Origin: CAYGZC01 sp964354225
GTDB taxonomy: Bacteria > Bacteroidota > Ignavibacteria > UBA10030 > SZUA-254
Length of the DNA: 32,511 nucleotides
NCBI GenBank assembly: GCA_964354225.1
Contig: CAYGZC010000179.1
Span: 1-32,511, forward strand
Reading direction: 5' to 3'
The translations under genes were made by a program, and so were the position numbers. The number at the start of each line of letters is the position of its first letter. Within the stretch, counting starts at the first letter, position 1. The notes under the pieces are model-generated. The model had not been told where the DNA came from. It saw only the letters and a list, made by a program, of their open reading frames with translations, and searched no databases. Shown piece after piece: positions 1 to 7,432 of the stretch.

Positions 1-374
1 AGCGTAACGAAGATGCGCGCAACCTGATTCACATTTCCGCCGATGCCGCAAAGAATAATTCGCGAATCATTGGAAACACCGAGCGCTTCAAGCGTTGTAT
101 CAAGTTGTTCTACCGGCAACAATTCGTAGCTGAGTTCTGGGTTCGACATATATATCCAACCGTTCCAGAGAAACCGTGCGCCGGAGATATGACCTCTCTC
201 GTAATCGCGGCGGATTGGTGCAACATGAAGGATGACAAGCGACGGATCGCTAATATGTTCCGCCAACCAGGATGTTGTGACAAAGACAGTGGGATTATTG
301 GATTGTGCGTTGCTTTGTTGTGAGAAGAAAGCGGTACACACTAGCGGAAGGAAAAAGAAAAGTATTTTGTTCAT
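1..374 (-). CDS. Rhodanese-type sulfurtransferase, exported (3' end off the window)
   Basis: I read this on the reverse strand from an ATG at 374; the frame stays open to the left edge, so only the first 124 residues are present. Residues 1-23 look like a signal peptide (MNKILFFF start, hydrophobic stretch, ending near SNAQ). After it comes a rhodanese fold: an HVAPIRRDYERGHISGARFLW block, which matches the family's D-x-R-xx-Y-x-x-GHIPGA signature, followed by LGVSNDSRIILCGIGG. Exported two-domain rhodaneses transfer sulfane sulfur from thiosulfate to thiophilic acceptors. The catalytic cysteine of the second domain would lie outside the window, so activity cannot be judged. It starts 12 nt after the restriction endonuclease stop and has no clear Shine-Dalgarno sequence. 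Family assignment is fairly sure; exact substrate is unknown. Confidence 0.75.
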   Translation of the reverse strand, partial: MNKILFFFLPLVCTAFFSQQSNAQSNNPTVFVTTSWLAEHISDPSLVILHVAPIRRDYERGHISGARFLWNGWIYMSNPELSYELLPVEQLDTTLEALGVSNDSRIILCGIGGNVNQVARIFVT

Positions 375-386
375 ATTATTAAGGTT

Positions 387-1142
387 TTAATTAATCATTG
401 TTTTGTTGGCAAATTCTTTAGATGAATTAAACTTTACCAAATTATCCCAATTAATGATTCCATCTTCACAAAACTTTTGAGAAAACTCAAAAGTGAGTTT
501 GTTTACTATTTGGGCATAGGCATTCATAAATTTTTCATTTTTTTGCTTTGCTTTATGGCCAATTGGTTCAATAATGCCAATGTATAAGTTCTCGTTGCCG
601 GAAATTAATTCCCAGAATTGTTGCCCGCAATACTTGAAATATCCATCCTTTTCAGGTCTTCTACTTTTTCCGAAACAACATCCATTGACAGCTATTATTT
701 GCTTCTCTGTCGTTTTACGTAATTGTTCTTTAGCATTTTGTAGATTCATTTTTAGCTGTTTAATTTGGCTACCATTACCCCAATTCCAGCCCGCTTTTAT
801 CTCAACAATATAAATACATCCATCTTTTTCAAATTCTAAATCTACTCCAGTTAGGTCAGATTTTTTTGCACCATAAACCTTATCACAAACGTATATTGCC
901 AATCCCTCAATGAATTGTCCAAAAAGGGTTTCTTCTTGTGATTGTAAGAAAGCATCTAAAAACCCCTTTATTAAATCTTGAGCTGTAAGAATATTTTTTG
1001 CACGAAATAGATATGGATTTTTTTGTTTTAATATTTTATTTAAAACAATTTTTGTTTTTACATAATCTAACCTTTTCTGATGAAACGAACTGATATTTTC
1101 TTCAACGTAGACTGTTACGTCTTTTAGATTTAATATTTTCAT
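387..1142 (-). CDS. PmeII-like type II restriction endonuclease
   Basis: Predicted type II restriction enzyme that would cut DNA left unmodified by the methyltransferase encoded just upstream. Numbered from the ATG at 1142, a PD-(D/E)XK-type core is visible: Asp101 (TGVDLEF) followed by Glu114-Ile-Lys116 (YIVEIKAG), then the GWNWGNGSQ block and VNGCCFG. From memory these blocks are characteristic of PmeII-family enzymes; I could not run a search. I prefer the ATG at 1142 because TAAGG lies six bases upstream; a GTG at 1160 would add six residues. The start lies inside the 3' end of the methyltransferase gene (41-nt overlap), which implies translational coupling. The gene is visibly AT-richer than the peptidase genes nearby, as expected for a mobile restriction-modification cassette. 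Recognition sequence cannot be read from the protein. Confidence 0.8.
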   Translation of the reverse strand: MKILNLKDVTVYVEENISSFHQKRLDYVKTKIVLNKILKQKNPYLFRAKNILTAQDLIKGFLDAFLQSQEETLFGQFIEGLAIYVCDKVYGAKKSDLTGVDLEFEKDGCIYIVEIKAGWNWGNGSQIKQLKMNLQNAKEQLRKTTEKQIIAVNGCCFGKSRRPEKDGYFKYCGQQFWELISGNENLYIGIIEPIGHKAKQKNEKFMNAYAQIVNKLTFEFSQKFCEDGIINWDNLVKFNSSKEFANKTMIN

Positions 1143-1983
1143 ATTTTGCCTTAGGTTCACATAAAATAAGTTGATCCGATGGAATATGTTTTTTTACAAT
1201 TTTATAATACTCGGGTAAAATATCTATACCGATAACACTACGCATCATTCTTCTCGCAACGAATATGGTGGTCCCTGACCCCATAAAAGGATCTAAAACT
1301 GTATCGCCTGGTTTTGTAAATAATTTGATAAACCATTCGGGAAGCTCTTCGGGAAATGTTGCACTATGATTTTTGTTGTTGCACTCTGTTGCAAGATGCA
1401 AAACATTGGTCGGATAAACAGTTTTCTTGTTCAACCAATTAGAGATGTTTTTGCCAAAACCGCTTCCACTCTTAGATGTATCCCTGATTTTATCGGTATC
1501 GCTTAATTTTGTTAGTCTTGAATTTGCCCAATCTCCAATAGGTACTTTAACTGCATCTTGATACATGTTAAATATTTTTGTTTTGTTGAACTGTAGTAAT
1601 CTTTCCCAAGCATCTCTGAAACGATTAGGCCATTTCCCAGGGTAACAATTTTTTTTATGCCAGATAAACTCTTCAGTCCACAGCCAACCCTGTTTACGAA
1701 GGGCTAAAATTAATTCTAAAACATATGTACTTCTTTCTCCATTTTCAGCTTTTTCCTTGATGTTTAATATAAACGTTCCATCTTTCCTTAATATCCTTAA
1801 CAGTTCTTTCCCGATTGGTAAAAACCATTCTACATAATTTTTAGGTTCTGTTCCGCCATAAGTATTTTTCCTACGATCAGCGTAAGGAGGTGAGGTGACA
1901 ATTAGATCAATAGAATTATCTTTAACGTTTTTCAAAATCTCCCTACAATCGCCAAGGAATATATCTGTTTTTAATTCTATCAT
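1102..1983 (-). CDS. Site-specific DNA methyltransferase, beta class, probable N4-cytosine
   Basis: SAM-dependent DNA methyltransferase of 293 residues, the protecting partner of the overlapping endonuclease. The catalytic motif IV is TSPPY at residues 30-34, preceded by DLIV. The SAM-binding motif I is DPFMGSGTT at residues 231-239, close to the C-terminus. Motif IV before motif I is the beta-class order. The S/T-S-P-P-Y form is typical of N4-methylcytosine enzymes, whereas D/N-P-P-Y is typical of N6-adenine enzymes, so m4C is the better guess though some TSPPY enzymes methylate adenine. The region after motif IV (about residues 80-225) would carry target recognition. The ATG is one base after the stop of the 70-residue ORF, so the two are very likely cotranscribed. 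Confidence 0.9.
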   Translation of the reverse strand: MIELKTDIFLGDCREILKNVKDNSIDLIVTSPPYADRRKNTYGGTEPKNYVEWFLPIGKELLRILRKDGTFILNIKEKAENGERSTYVLELILALRKQGWLWTEEFIWHKKNCYPGKWPNRFRDAWERLLQFNKTKIFNMYQDAVKVPIGDWANSRLTKLSDTDKIRDTSKSGSGFGKNISNWLNKKTVYPTNVLHLATECNNKNHSATFPEELPEWFIKLFTKPGDTVLDPFMGSGTTIFVARRMMRSVIGIDILPEYYKIVKKHIPSDQLILCEPKAKYENIKSKRRNSLR

Positions 1984-1984
1984 A

Positions 1985-2197
1985 CTATTTAACTTTTATT
2001 TCTTCAGAATCTATACTTTCATTTATTCCACATTCAATATCATCAATAGAAAAATTGAAAATATTTCTATCTTTCTCTGTTGAAATATCTTGAATATCGT
2101 TTGTATAAAATTCTGCTACGTGTTTCGCTTGTTTTTCGTTTTCAGTGTTAACAGTAACAATATACGATTTTGATAAAATTACCTTAAAAGTTTTCAT
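1985..2197 (-). CDS. Small hypothetical protein of the restriction-modification operon
   Basis: A 70-residue acidic protein starting at an ATG (2197) with a strong AGGAG site about five bases upstream, one of the best ribosome-binding sites in this operon. Its stop is separated by one base from the methyltransferase ATG. The pattern (MKTFKVILSKSYIVTV, then ENEKQAKHVAEFY, then an acidic tail with SIDDIECGI) suggests a beta strand, a helix and a beta strand. It loosely resembles the short DpnD/PcfM-type proteins that accompany some restriction systems, but this is a memory-based impression without a search. It has no helix-turn-helix that I can recognise, so a C-protein (controller) role is not supported. 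Position suggests a helper or regulator of the restriction system; function unknown. Confidence 0.7.
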   Translation of the reverse strand: MKTFKVILSKSYIVTVNTENEKQAKHVAEFYTNDIQDISTEKDRNIFNFSIDDIECGINESIDSEEIKVK

Positions 2198-2218
2198 ACA
2201 GCTCCTTTCATAAAATAA

Positions 2219-2458
2219 CTAGTGTGTTACATTCTTTCTTAAATATTCTGATGCCCACTCGGCTGCATCTTTAATACTCAATAAATCGGTGTCATTTCTC
2301 TCAAGAACAGAACTTAGTTCCTTTCCTGGCAGTGTAAATGGAACACTGGTTTTATAACCTGGAGAATTTTCAGCAACACGATTTCGTGCTTTTGAAAGCT
2401 TCTTTTGAGTACTATAAGTCTTTCTTTTTTTCTTTTTGGTAATTGACATGTGGATCAA
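2219..2458 (-). CDS. Small basic hypothetical protein, possible fragment of a methyltransferase N-terminus
   Basis: A 79-residue protein heading the restriction-modification operon. The frame opens with TTG at 2458, preceded by GGGTGG; an ATG at 2449 is an equally reasonable start and would remove three residues. The N-terminus is very basic (SITKKKKRKTYSTQKKL). The second half contains GYKTSVPFTLPGKELSSVLE and LLSIKDAAEWASEYLRKNVT, the latter looking like a helix-turn-helix entry. From memory, similar text occurs at the N-terminus of some large type II DNA methyltransferases, where it continues past NVT; here the frame stops two residues later. It may therefore be a truncated remnant or a stand-alone DNA-binding subunit. 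It ends 21 nt before the 70-residue ORF. Function not assigned. Confidence 0.55.
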   Translation of the reverse strand: MIHMSITKKKKRKTYSTQKKLSKARNRVAENSPGYKTSVPFTLPGKELSSVLERNDTDLLSIKDAAEWASEYLRKNVTH

Positions 2459-2544
2459 ATATTACCACCCAATTTAATTTTAAATATCGCCTATAAATAT
2501 AATAATTTATTCAATAGAATCAACGAACATTCTTGATAATCCAC

Positions 2545-3096
2545 CTACTGCGTTTGTTTCGTCCTTATCATCTTATCAACATCAAAGCCCTTCTCCTTCA
2601 TCCTGTCTAAGATGCCCTGTATCGTGTTCTCATCCATCTTGGGGGAACGTGCGAGTATCCAGAGGTACTCACGATCGGGCTCGCCAACTACCGCATAAGT
2701 ATAAGCGGTATCAAGCTCCAATATCCAGTAGTTACCCCAAACAAACGGCAGGAACGAAAGTATTGCCGGTGCAAAACATACTTTAAGTTTCGAGTTCGGT
2801 TCATCGTCGCTTGCTCGCTTCGCGCGACCTTCCGCTTCGGTTATCTCTCCGTCTTCCTTGCGGCAACGGTTCACTACTTTTATCTGTCCGTCATCGAGCA
2901 ATGTGTAAGTGGCTATTACATCGCCTGCACATTTCTTTTGAAAACCGTTCGGTAAGCGCGCAATCTCGTACCACACCCCGCAGTATCGTGCAAGGTCAAC
3001 AGAGGGCACAACTTCAAGCGGGAGTTTAGATTTATCCTGTGCTTTTGCAACCATAGAAATAATAACCATTAACCCTAAACAAAGAATAAATTTCAT
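2545..3096 (-). CDS. blc: Lipocalin (Blc-like), exported
   Basis: Bacterial lipocalin, an eight-stranded barrel that binds small hydrophobic ligands such as lysophospholipids and fatty acids in the cell envelope. Starting from the ATG at 3096, the first 20 residues are a signal peptide (KFILCLGLMVIISMVAKAQ). The family signature G-x-W appears as YCGVWYEIARLPNGFQ soon after the mature start, and the second conserved block is YWILELD...YAVVGEPDREYLWILARSP. The length of 183 residues is normal. I prefer 3096 because AAAGGAAA lies about eight bases upstream; a GTG at 3114 would place six residues before the signal peptide. Blc proteins are often lipoproteins, but no lipobox cysteine is evident, so this one is probably periplasmic. 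It stands alone between the restriction operon and the S9 peptidase. Confidence 0.9.
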   Translation of the reverse strand: MKFILCLGLMVIISMVAKAQDKSKLPLEVVPSVDLARYCGVWYEIARLPNGFQKKCAGDVIATYTLLDDGQIKVVNRCRKEDGEITEAEGRAKRASDDEPNSKLKVCFAPAILSFLPFVWGNYWILELDTAYTYAVVGEPDREYLWILARSPKMDENTIQGILDRMKEKGFDVDKMIRTKQTQ

Positions 3097-3200
3097 TAAA
3101 AGATTTCCTTTCACATTTTGAGATAGAAGTTACCAAAATAAATATAAGGTAGCAAACTATTCGCGTTTAAAGGAATAGAATCCCTGTGGTATAAAAGCAA

Positions 3201-3230
3201 GATGCCCCATTCAACATCGAACGGGGCATC
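3201..3230 (-). terminator. Hairpin, probable terminator of the S9 peptidase transcript
   Basis: A perfect 8-bp inverted repeat (GATGCCCC / GGGGCATC) encloses 14 nt. On the minus strand the stem is followed by TTGCTTTTAT, a T-rich but not pure tract. It lies downstream of the peptidase stop at 3349 and upstream of the lipocalin start, the right place for an intrinsic terminator. The T-tract is short, so efficiency is uncertain. Confidence 0.5.
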
Positions 3231-3312
3231 AACTATTAAAAGTTATTGAGATGTTAAAAAATAAAATTAATGTCCTGGTGAGCATGACGAACCATGACAT
3301 TTAACTTACTTT

Positions 3313-3337
3313 TCACGCTTCGACAAGCTCAGCGTGA
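3313..3337. repeat. REP-like palindrome (TCACGCT ... AGCGTGA)
   Basis: Perfect 7-bp arms around an 11-nt centre containing TTCGACAAGCTC. This sequence is a familiar dispersed palindrome of many bacterial genomes; when mistranslated it gives the tell-tale LRQAQRD string, which a plus-strand frame here indeed contains. It lies 11 nt past the S9 peptidase stop. There is no U-tract on the minus side, so it looks more like a REP-type element than a terminator. Confidence 0.55.
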
Positions 3338-3348
3338 CGGGATTTTAT

Positions 3349-5241
3349 TTATTGTAGTAAATGCTTCTCTAAAAACTTCTCCATCGCTTCGTAGAAGTCG
3401 AATCGGTTTTCTTCATTACGGAATCCATGACCTTCATTCTCTTTCACGAGGTAAGGGACATCGATACCTTTTTTCTTCAGTGCATCAACAATCTGGCTCG
3501 ACTCGTTGATATTTACACGAGGATCTTTTGCACCCTGTGCAACCAGAAGCGGCGCTTTAATGTTATCTACATGAAATACCGGCGATGCAGAGGCAAGCAG
3601 TGCGCTGTCTTTCTGAGTATCGCCAACCATTTCATGGAACATATCAAGATACGGTTTCCAATACGGTGGAATTGTTTTCATAAATGTGAACAAATTCGAT
3701 ACTCCCACATAGTCAACACCACACGCATACAGCTCGGGCGTGAATGTAAGTCCGGCAAGTGTAGCATAACCGCCATAACTTCCGCCGTAAATCGCCACGC
3801 GCTTTGGATCAGCAATCCCTTGACTGATGAGCCACTTGACTCCATCGGAAATATCATCCTGCATAGTTTTTCCCCACTGCTTGAAAGAAATTTCCCAGAA
3901 CTTTTTTCCATAACCCGTGGAGCCGCGGAAATTCATTTGCAGAACCGCATATCCGCGGTTTGCAAGAAATTGTACCTCGGAGTTGAACCGCCACATATCG
4001 CGCGCCCAGGGTCCGCCATGCGGATTAACGACAACAGGAAGATTTTTTGCTTCCTTACCTTTTGGCAATGTGAGATACCCATAGATCGTTAATCCGTCGC
4101 GAGATTTGTATTCAATCGGTTTCATCTCAGCCATATCTTTTTCTTCAAGCCAGGGTGAACGGTCGGCAAGCTTTGTCAGTTTATCCGACTTTTTCTCATA
4201 TAGATAAAACGAGCCGCGTGTTCGGTCGCTCGATGTTGAAACTGTGAATACTTCCTCATTCTTGTCATTAGAAACGACTGTTACATCATAGCCGGGGAGT
4301 TTCTCTTGAAGCTTTGTGTAAAGGTTTTCAGTTTCTTTATCGAGGAACTTGTGTTCAATCTTCCATGTTATGTAACCTATTTCGGTTAAAACTTTCCTCC
4401 ATCGTGAATAATCCATCCCGTTAACATCAACATCGTCGCGCTCATATAATACGCTAACTTCTTTCTTGTTGGCAATGTCATACTCAACGATTGCAGTTTT
4501 ATCTCTGCCAAGGTTTGAGACAGCATAAATATTTTTGTTATCGAACGTAAAGAATAGCGGTCCGAACGATTCCTTAAAATTTGTAGTCATAACAGTTTGG
4601 AAGGTATCCTTCTCGGTATCGCGGTAAAGTATGCTCGTGTTGACACCATCGGTTGTGGTAGCGATCCTAATATTACCGTCATGATCAGTAACCCAGCCCG
4701 TTATGTTACCGGGATTTTGAGCAACCATTGTGAGCTCACCTGTTACTGTATTGAGCCGGTATACATCAAATATCTCACGGACACGCTTGTTCATCCCGAT
4801 GAGAACATCCGTGGGATGGTCCATTAAATCGTCTACTATTTGGACCCGCACACTGTCGAACGGAGTAAGGTCTTTCATCTCTTTACCTTCACGATCAACG
4901 GCAAATAGATGGAAGTTTTCATCTCCACCAAAATCTTTTACAAACAATAACCGGTCGCTGCCTTTCCAGAAATAACCAGAAAGATCACGATCTGTGACCG
5001 AAGTAATTCGTTTTGCTTTGCCACCCGCTATCGACTGAACAAATATATTCATTCGTCTCTCGTACGGTTCAACATGCGCAACGTATTTGCCATCAAGTGA
5101 AATGGTAAATGCAGACTTTTCCGGATTCTTGAAGAAATCCCGCATCGGAATCTTCTTCGGAGTTTGAGCCAAGGTTGAGACAGAGATGGCTAATATACAC
5201 ATCATCAGAATAATGGCTGTGAAGCGGTTTATTAATTTCAT
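3349..5241 (-). CDS. S9 family peptidase (prolyl oligopeptidase / acylaminoacyl-peptidase type), secreted
   Basis: Serine peptidase of 630 residues that trims oligopeptides, probably in the periplasm. Residues 1-25 are a signal peptide ending in STLAQ. Residues about 30-370 form a beta-propeller-like region with TolB-like repeats (TISLDGKYVAHVE, RITSVTDRDLSGYFW). The alpha/beta-hydrolase domain follows. Its triad is visible as Ser488 in GGSYGGYA, Asp573 in GAKDPRVN and His605 in NEGHGFRN, and the oxyanion-side HGGPW block lies near residue 408. The length is typical of dipeptidyl aminopeptidase/acylaminoacyl peptidase members. The ATG at 5241 has an AAGG eight bases upstream. It appears monocistronic, with a hairpin downstream. 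Assignment to S9 is firm; the substrate is not known. Confidence 0.95.
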   Translation of the reverse strand: MKLINRFTAIILMMCILAISVSTLAQTPKKIPMRDFFKNPEKSAFTISLDGKYVAHVEPYERRMNIFVQSIAGGKAKRITSVTDRDLSGYFWKGSDRLLFVKDFGGDENFHLFAVDREGKEMKDLTPFDSVRVQIVDDLMDHPTDVLIGMNKRVREIFDVYRLNTVTGELTMVAQNPGNITGWVTDHDGNIRIATTTDGVNTSILYRDTEKDTFQTVMTTNFKESFGPLFFTFDNKNIYAVSNLGRDKTAIVEYDIANKKEVSVLYERDDVDVNGMDYSRWRKVLTEIGYITWKIEHKFLDKETENLYTKLQEKLPGYDVTVVSNDKNEEVFTVSTSSDRTRGSFYLYEKKSDKLTKLADRSPWLEEKDMAEMKPIEYKSRDGLTIYGYLTLPKGKEAKNLPVVVNPHGGPWARDMWRFNSEVQFLANRGYAVLQMNFRGSTGYGKKFWEISFKQWGKTMQDDISDGVKWLISQGIADPKRVAIYGGSYGGYATLAGLTFTPELYACGVDYVGVSNLFTFMKTIPPYWKPYLDMFHEMVGDTQKDSALLASASPVFHVDNIKAPLLVAQGAKDPRVNINESSQIVDALKKKGIDVPYLVKENEGHGFRNEENRFDFYEAMEKFLEKHLLQ

Positions 5242-5385
5242 AATAGTACCTTTTTATTGTAGATTGATTGTGATTTTATAATTTAATTTGCAATGCTGTA
5301 AAGAAGTGACCTCAACATTCTCTCATGTTTACGAGCGAATCGATAAAGTGTTGCTATTACAACGATTAATAGTTTTCTTTTATTT

Positions 5386-5865
5386 CTATATTACTTCCGG
5401 TTTCCCTTTCCAATACCATAAGATGAGATCTGTAAGGGGCGGCTCGCCGCCCAATTCGCGGAAACGTGTAGCATTCTGTCCACGGTGGTAATGGCTGTGC
5501 ATAGCGGCTTAAGTGAGAGCTTGCTCAATCGTTATACTTATCGGCGGATCTTTGAACCAAGGGATTGTAACAACCTCTTCGAGCTGCTCATCTGTAGCAT
5601 TCATAAGAAACTCGGCAGCTTTTTCATGATTGCGTTGTGTCAGATCCTTAAGCGCATGCATATCATAAGATTGTCCAAATTCACTCCGGTCTAATTTTAT
5701 CTTACGGGTTATGAAAAGAAATGCGCGTTGTGCCTCATAAATATGATGAAGCCGTTTGCGGACTGCATCATCCTCAAGTGCAACTGGATGTGCTTCCAAC
5801 GCTTTCCAGTGTTCAGCGTCTGCCCATGCTTGGTGGGCGAATAAATCGCGAAGCATTCCATTCAT
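5386..5865 (-). pseudogene. DinB-like protein interrupted by an in-frame TAA
   Basis: From the ATG at 5865 (good AAAGGA upstream) the frame codes for 118 residues of a DinB/YfiT-type four-helix metal-binding protein (LFAHQAWADAEHWKAL, YEAQRAFLFITR). It then meets TAA at 5509-5511. Reading straight through in the same frame gives 40 more residues and a TAG at 5386-5388, including AAMHSHYHRGQ, RFRELGGEPP and LILWYWKGKPEV. This is the usual DinB C-terminus carrying the third metal-ligand histidine. The joined length of 159 residues is normal for the family. Homologues normally have Gln at the stop position, as far as I remember, so a single CAA-to-TAA change explains it. The truncated product would lack a metal ligand. 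It is either a recent nonsense mutation or a base error in the sequence. The lipoprotein gene starts 16 nt upstream of this ATG's gene boundary. Confidence 0.85.
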
Positions 5866-5881
5866 TAGTCGTCCTTTCTCT

Positions 5882-6505
5882 TTATTGAATCTCTATCCAA
5901 CGGCTCGTTTCCCAGTGCGATCCGCGTCGGGTCCAAATTGGGTTCTCTCCGGCTACAACGTGAATTTCATAAAAACCCGGGTTTAAATTATCTGTTTCCA
6001 ATTCGAAGTGATCTAATTTTTCATTATTTATTCTAAATACTATCGAATCATTGTATTTTTTTACTGTAGCAACTATCCAAGCCGGTTCTGGAAATTTGAT
6101 TGTAACGACTGGGCTATCGCACGGAAAGATATACTTAATAAACTTAATCAGTGTTCCAAGGACAATTGTTATCTTACCATCACCACCATTACTCTGAATA
6201 TAATAATAAGTGGGGTATCCACGAACATAATGAATATTGGATATGGCATCAGCATCCCTTCTCCATGCTTCATAAATTGCAGTCTGTTCATCTCCCTCAA
6301 CACGAAAACTATCTATAACTATATAATCATCTCTCATTGGTAAACTGTCAAGAATTTCAACTTCATATTCAGATGGGTAAATATCAATAACGTTACACCT
6401 CGCCGGTGCGGGCTGATGTTTAATAAGTTGAGTATAATTACATCCGTAGACAAGTGTACCAAGGAATATTAAAATTATACTTGACCTGTAATGACTACTC
6501 TTCAT
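5882..6505 (-). CDS. Hypothetical lipoprotein
   Basis: A 207-residue protein I do not recognise. The N-terminus is a lipoprotein signal: MKSSHYRSS, a hydrophobic core, then LVYGC with the lipobox cysteine at residue 22. The mature part is rich in beta-type sequence, has a central hydrophobic stretch (TIVLGTLIKFIKYIF) and a C-terminal region (FELETDNLNPGFYEIHVVAG) that reads like an Ig-like or carboxypeptidase-regulatory beta-sandwich. It is probably anchored to the periplasmic side of a membrane. No Shine-Dalgarno sequence is seen before the ATG at 6505, where an A-rich run precedes it. Its stop lies 16 nt before the DinB-like gene start, so the two may share a transcript. Confidence 0.75.
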   Translation of the reverse strand: MKSSHYRSSIILIFLGTLVYGCNYTQLIKHQPAPARCNVIDIYPSEYEVEILDSLPMRDDYIVIDSFRVEGDEQTAIYEAWRRDADAISNIHYVRGYPTYYYIQSNGGDGKITIVLGTLIKFIKYIFPCDSPVVTIKFPEPAWIVATVKKYNDSIVFRINNEKLDHFELETDNLNPGFYEIHVVAGENPIWTRRGSHWETSRWIEIQ

Positions 6506-6553
6506 TTTTAAAAAAAAATTATCGTGAATATATCTGAAAACAATCCCTAATTT

Positions 6554-6988
6554 TCAAACTCTATAATAATCGCCTTTCCAATTCTTAACTGCGCGCTTGA
6601 TATCTTCTTCAGAGAGATTTTCTTCAACCGCTCGCTTTGCCAGTTCAACAAACTCATCATCCGGTGCAAAACGGAGACCAATTATCTGGCGGATAGTAAG
6701 TCGTGAATCTAATAATTTACCTGTGAGTACAAAGTGACGAAGGTTCTCCTCCGCTCGGATTGCTCTGTCTTGTGCCTTCAAGGCAAATATTCTTGTGAAG
6801 AAGAATAATAAAAGCAGGCAAATGCTCACAACGCAAATAAGCGATGCACTGTATAAGCGGGAATGATCACCAAATGATTTCCAGAGATTGACAAATGAAC
6901 CGATGGTCAGAAGAATAATCATAGAAAATAATACAACATGAAACAATATGATCATTCGCCTGTGATTTGAATAATTTTGTTGCTGCAT
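6554..6988 (-). CDS. Two-helix membrane protein, DUF6526-like
   Basis: A 144-residue protein with two hydrophobic segments near the N-terminus (about residues 12-32 and 45-66) and a charged cytoplasmic tail. The tail block FALKAQDRAIRAEENLRHF and LDSRLTIRQIIGLRFA recalls the DUF6526 family of Bacteroidetes, from memory. AAGGG lies about seven bases before the ATG at 6988. Nothing in the sequence suggests an enzyme; no catalytic motif is visible. It is followed on the same strand by the lipoprotein gene after about 48 nt. Function unknown. Confidence 0.8.
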   Translation of the reverse strand: MQQQNYSNHRRMIILFHVVLFSMIILLTIGSFVNLWKSFGDHSRLYSASLICVVSICLLLLFFFTRIFALKAQDRAIRAEENLRHFVLTGKLLDSRLTIRQIIGLRFAPDDEFVELAKRAVEENLSEEDIKRAVKNWKGDYYRV

Positions 6989-7121
6989 AATTTTACCCTT
7001 TTGGCAATAAGTTAAAGAAGTGGATGACTATATTGTAATGAAAATCCAGAACGTTGTCAATAAATATTTGCTATTGAGGAGGATAGTGATTACATTTTTA
7101 TGAATAAGGAAAGGAGTACTT

Positions 7122-7397
7122 ATGATCGGTTTAATAATGATACAAAAAGGTGCACCGGATATCATTAATTTAATAGGTCTATTATTGGGTATCCTGCTCT
7201 GCCTGTTGGCAGTCAACGCTTTTTTTGAATGGCTTATGACGAAGCCGTGGAAAAGAACCAACCATCCCGATGCAATAATTGGGGATGAAAACTCCAAGAC
7301 CAATCTAAACCAAACCACAGAAGAAGATAATAAAAATCATTCCGATCAATCGGGATTATTCATTGAACAAAATATAATCCTGGCTTCTAATAGTTGA
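7122..7397 (+). CDS. Small single-pass membrane protein
   Basis: A 91-residue protein on the plus strand, opposite to its neighbours. The ATG at 7122 has a strong AAAGGAG about six bases upstream, which is the main reason to believe it. Residues about 13-35 form one hydrophobic helix (IINLIGLLLGILLCLLAVNAF), followed by KPWKR and a polar, Asn/Glu/Asp-rich tail. A competing minus-strand frame in the same place has no such ribosome-binding site. I do not recognise a family. It is convergent with the C69 dipeptidase gene, whose stop lies 35 nt downstream. Confidence 0.65.
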   Translation: MIGLIMIQKGAPDIINLIGLLLGILLCLLAVNAFFEWLMTKPWKRTNHPDAIIGDENSKTNLNQTTEEDNKNHSDQSGLFIEQNIILASNS

Positions 7398-7432
7398 ACG
7401 ATTGTATTTGTGTTTAGCAGCTTTGTGGAATT

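Noticed and set aside
105..323. A 72-codon plus-strand frame at the left edge
   Set aside because: It lies antisense to the rhodanese-type gene, whose signal peptide and family motifs are clear on the minus strand.
3427..4092. A 221-codon plus-strand frame
   Set aside because: It is antisense to the S9 peptidase catalytic domain; composition is shadow-like with no motif or ribosome-binding site.
7028..7318. A 96-codon minus-strand frame opposite the small membrane protein
   Set aside because: The plus-strand frame has a strong AAAGGAG before its ATG and a sensible helix; this one has neither.
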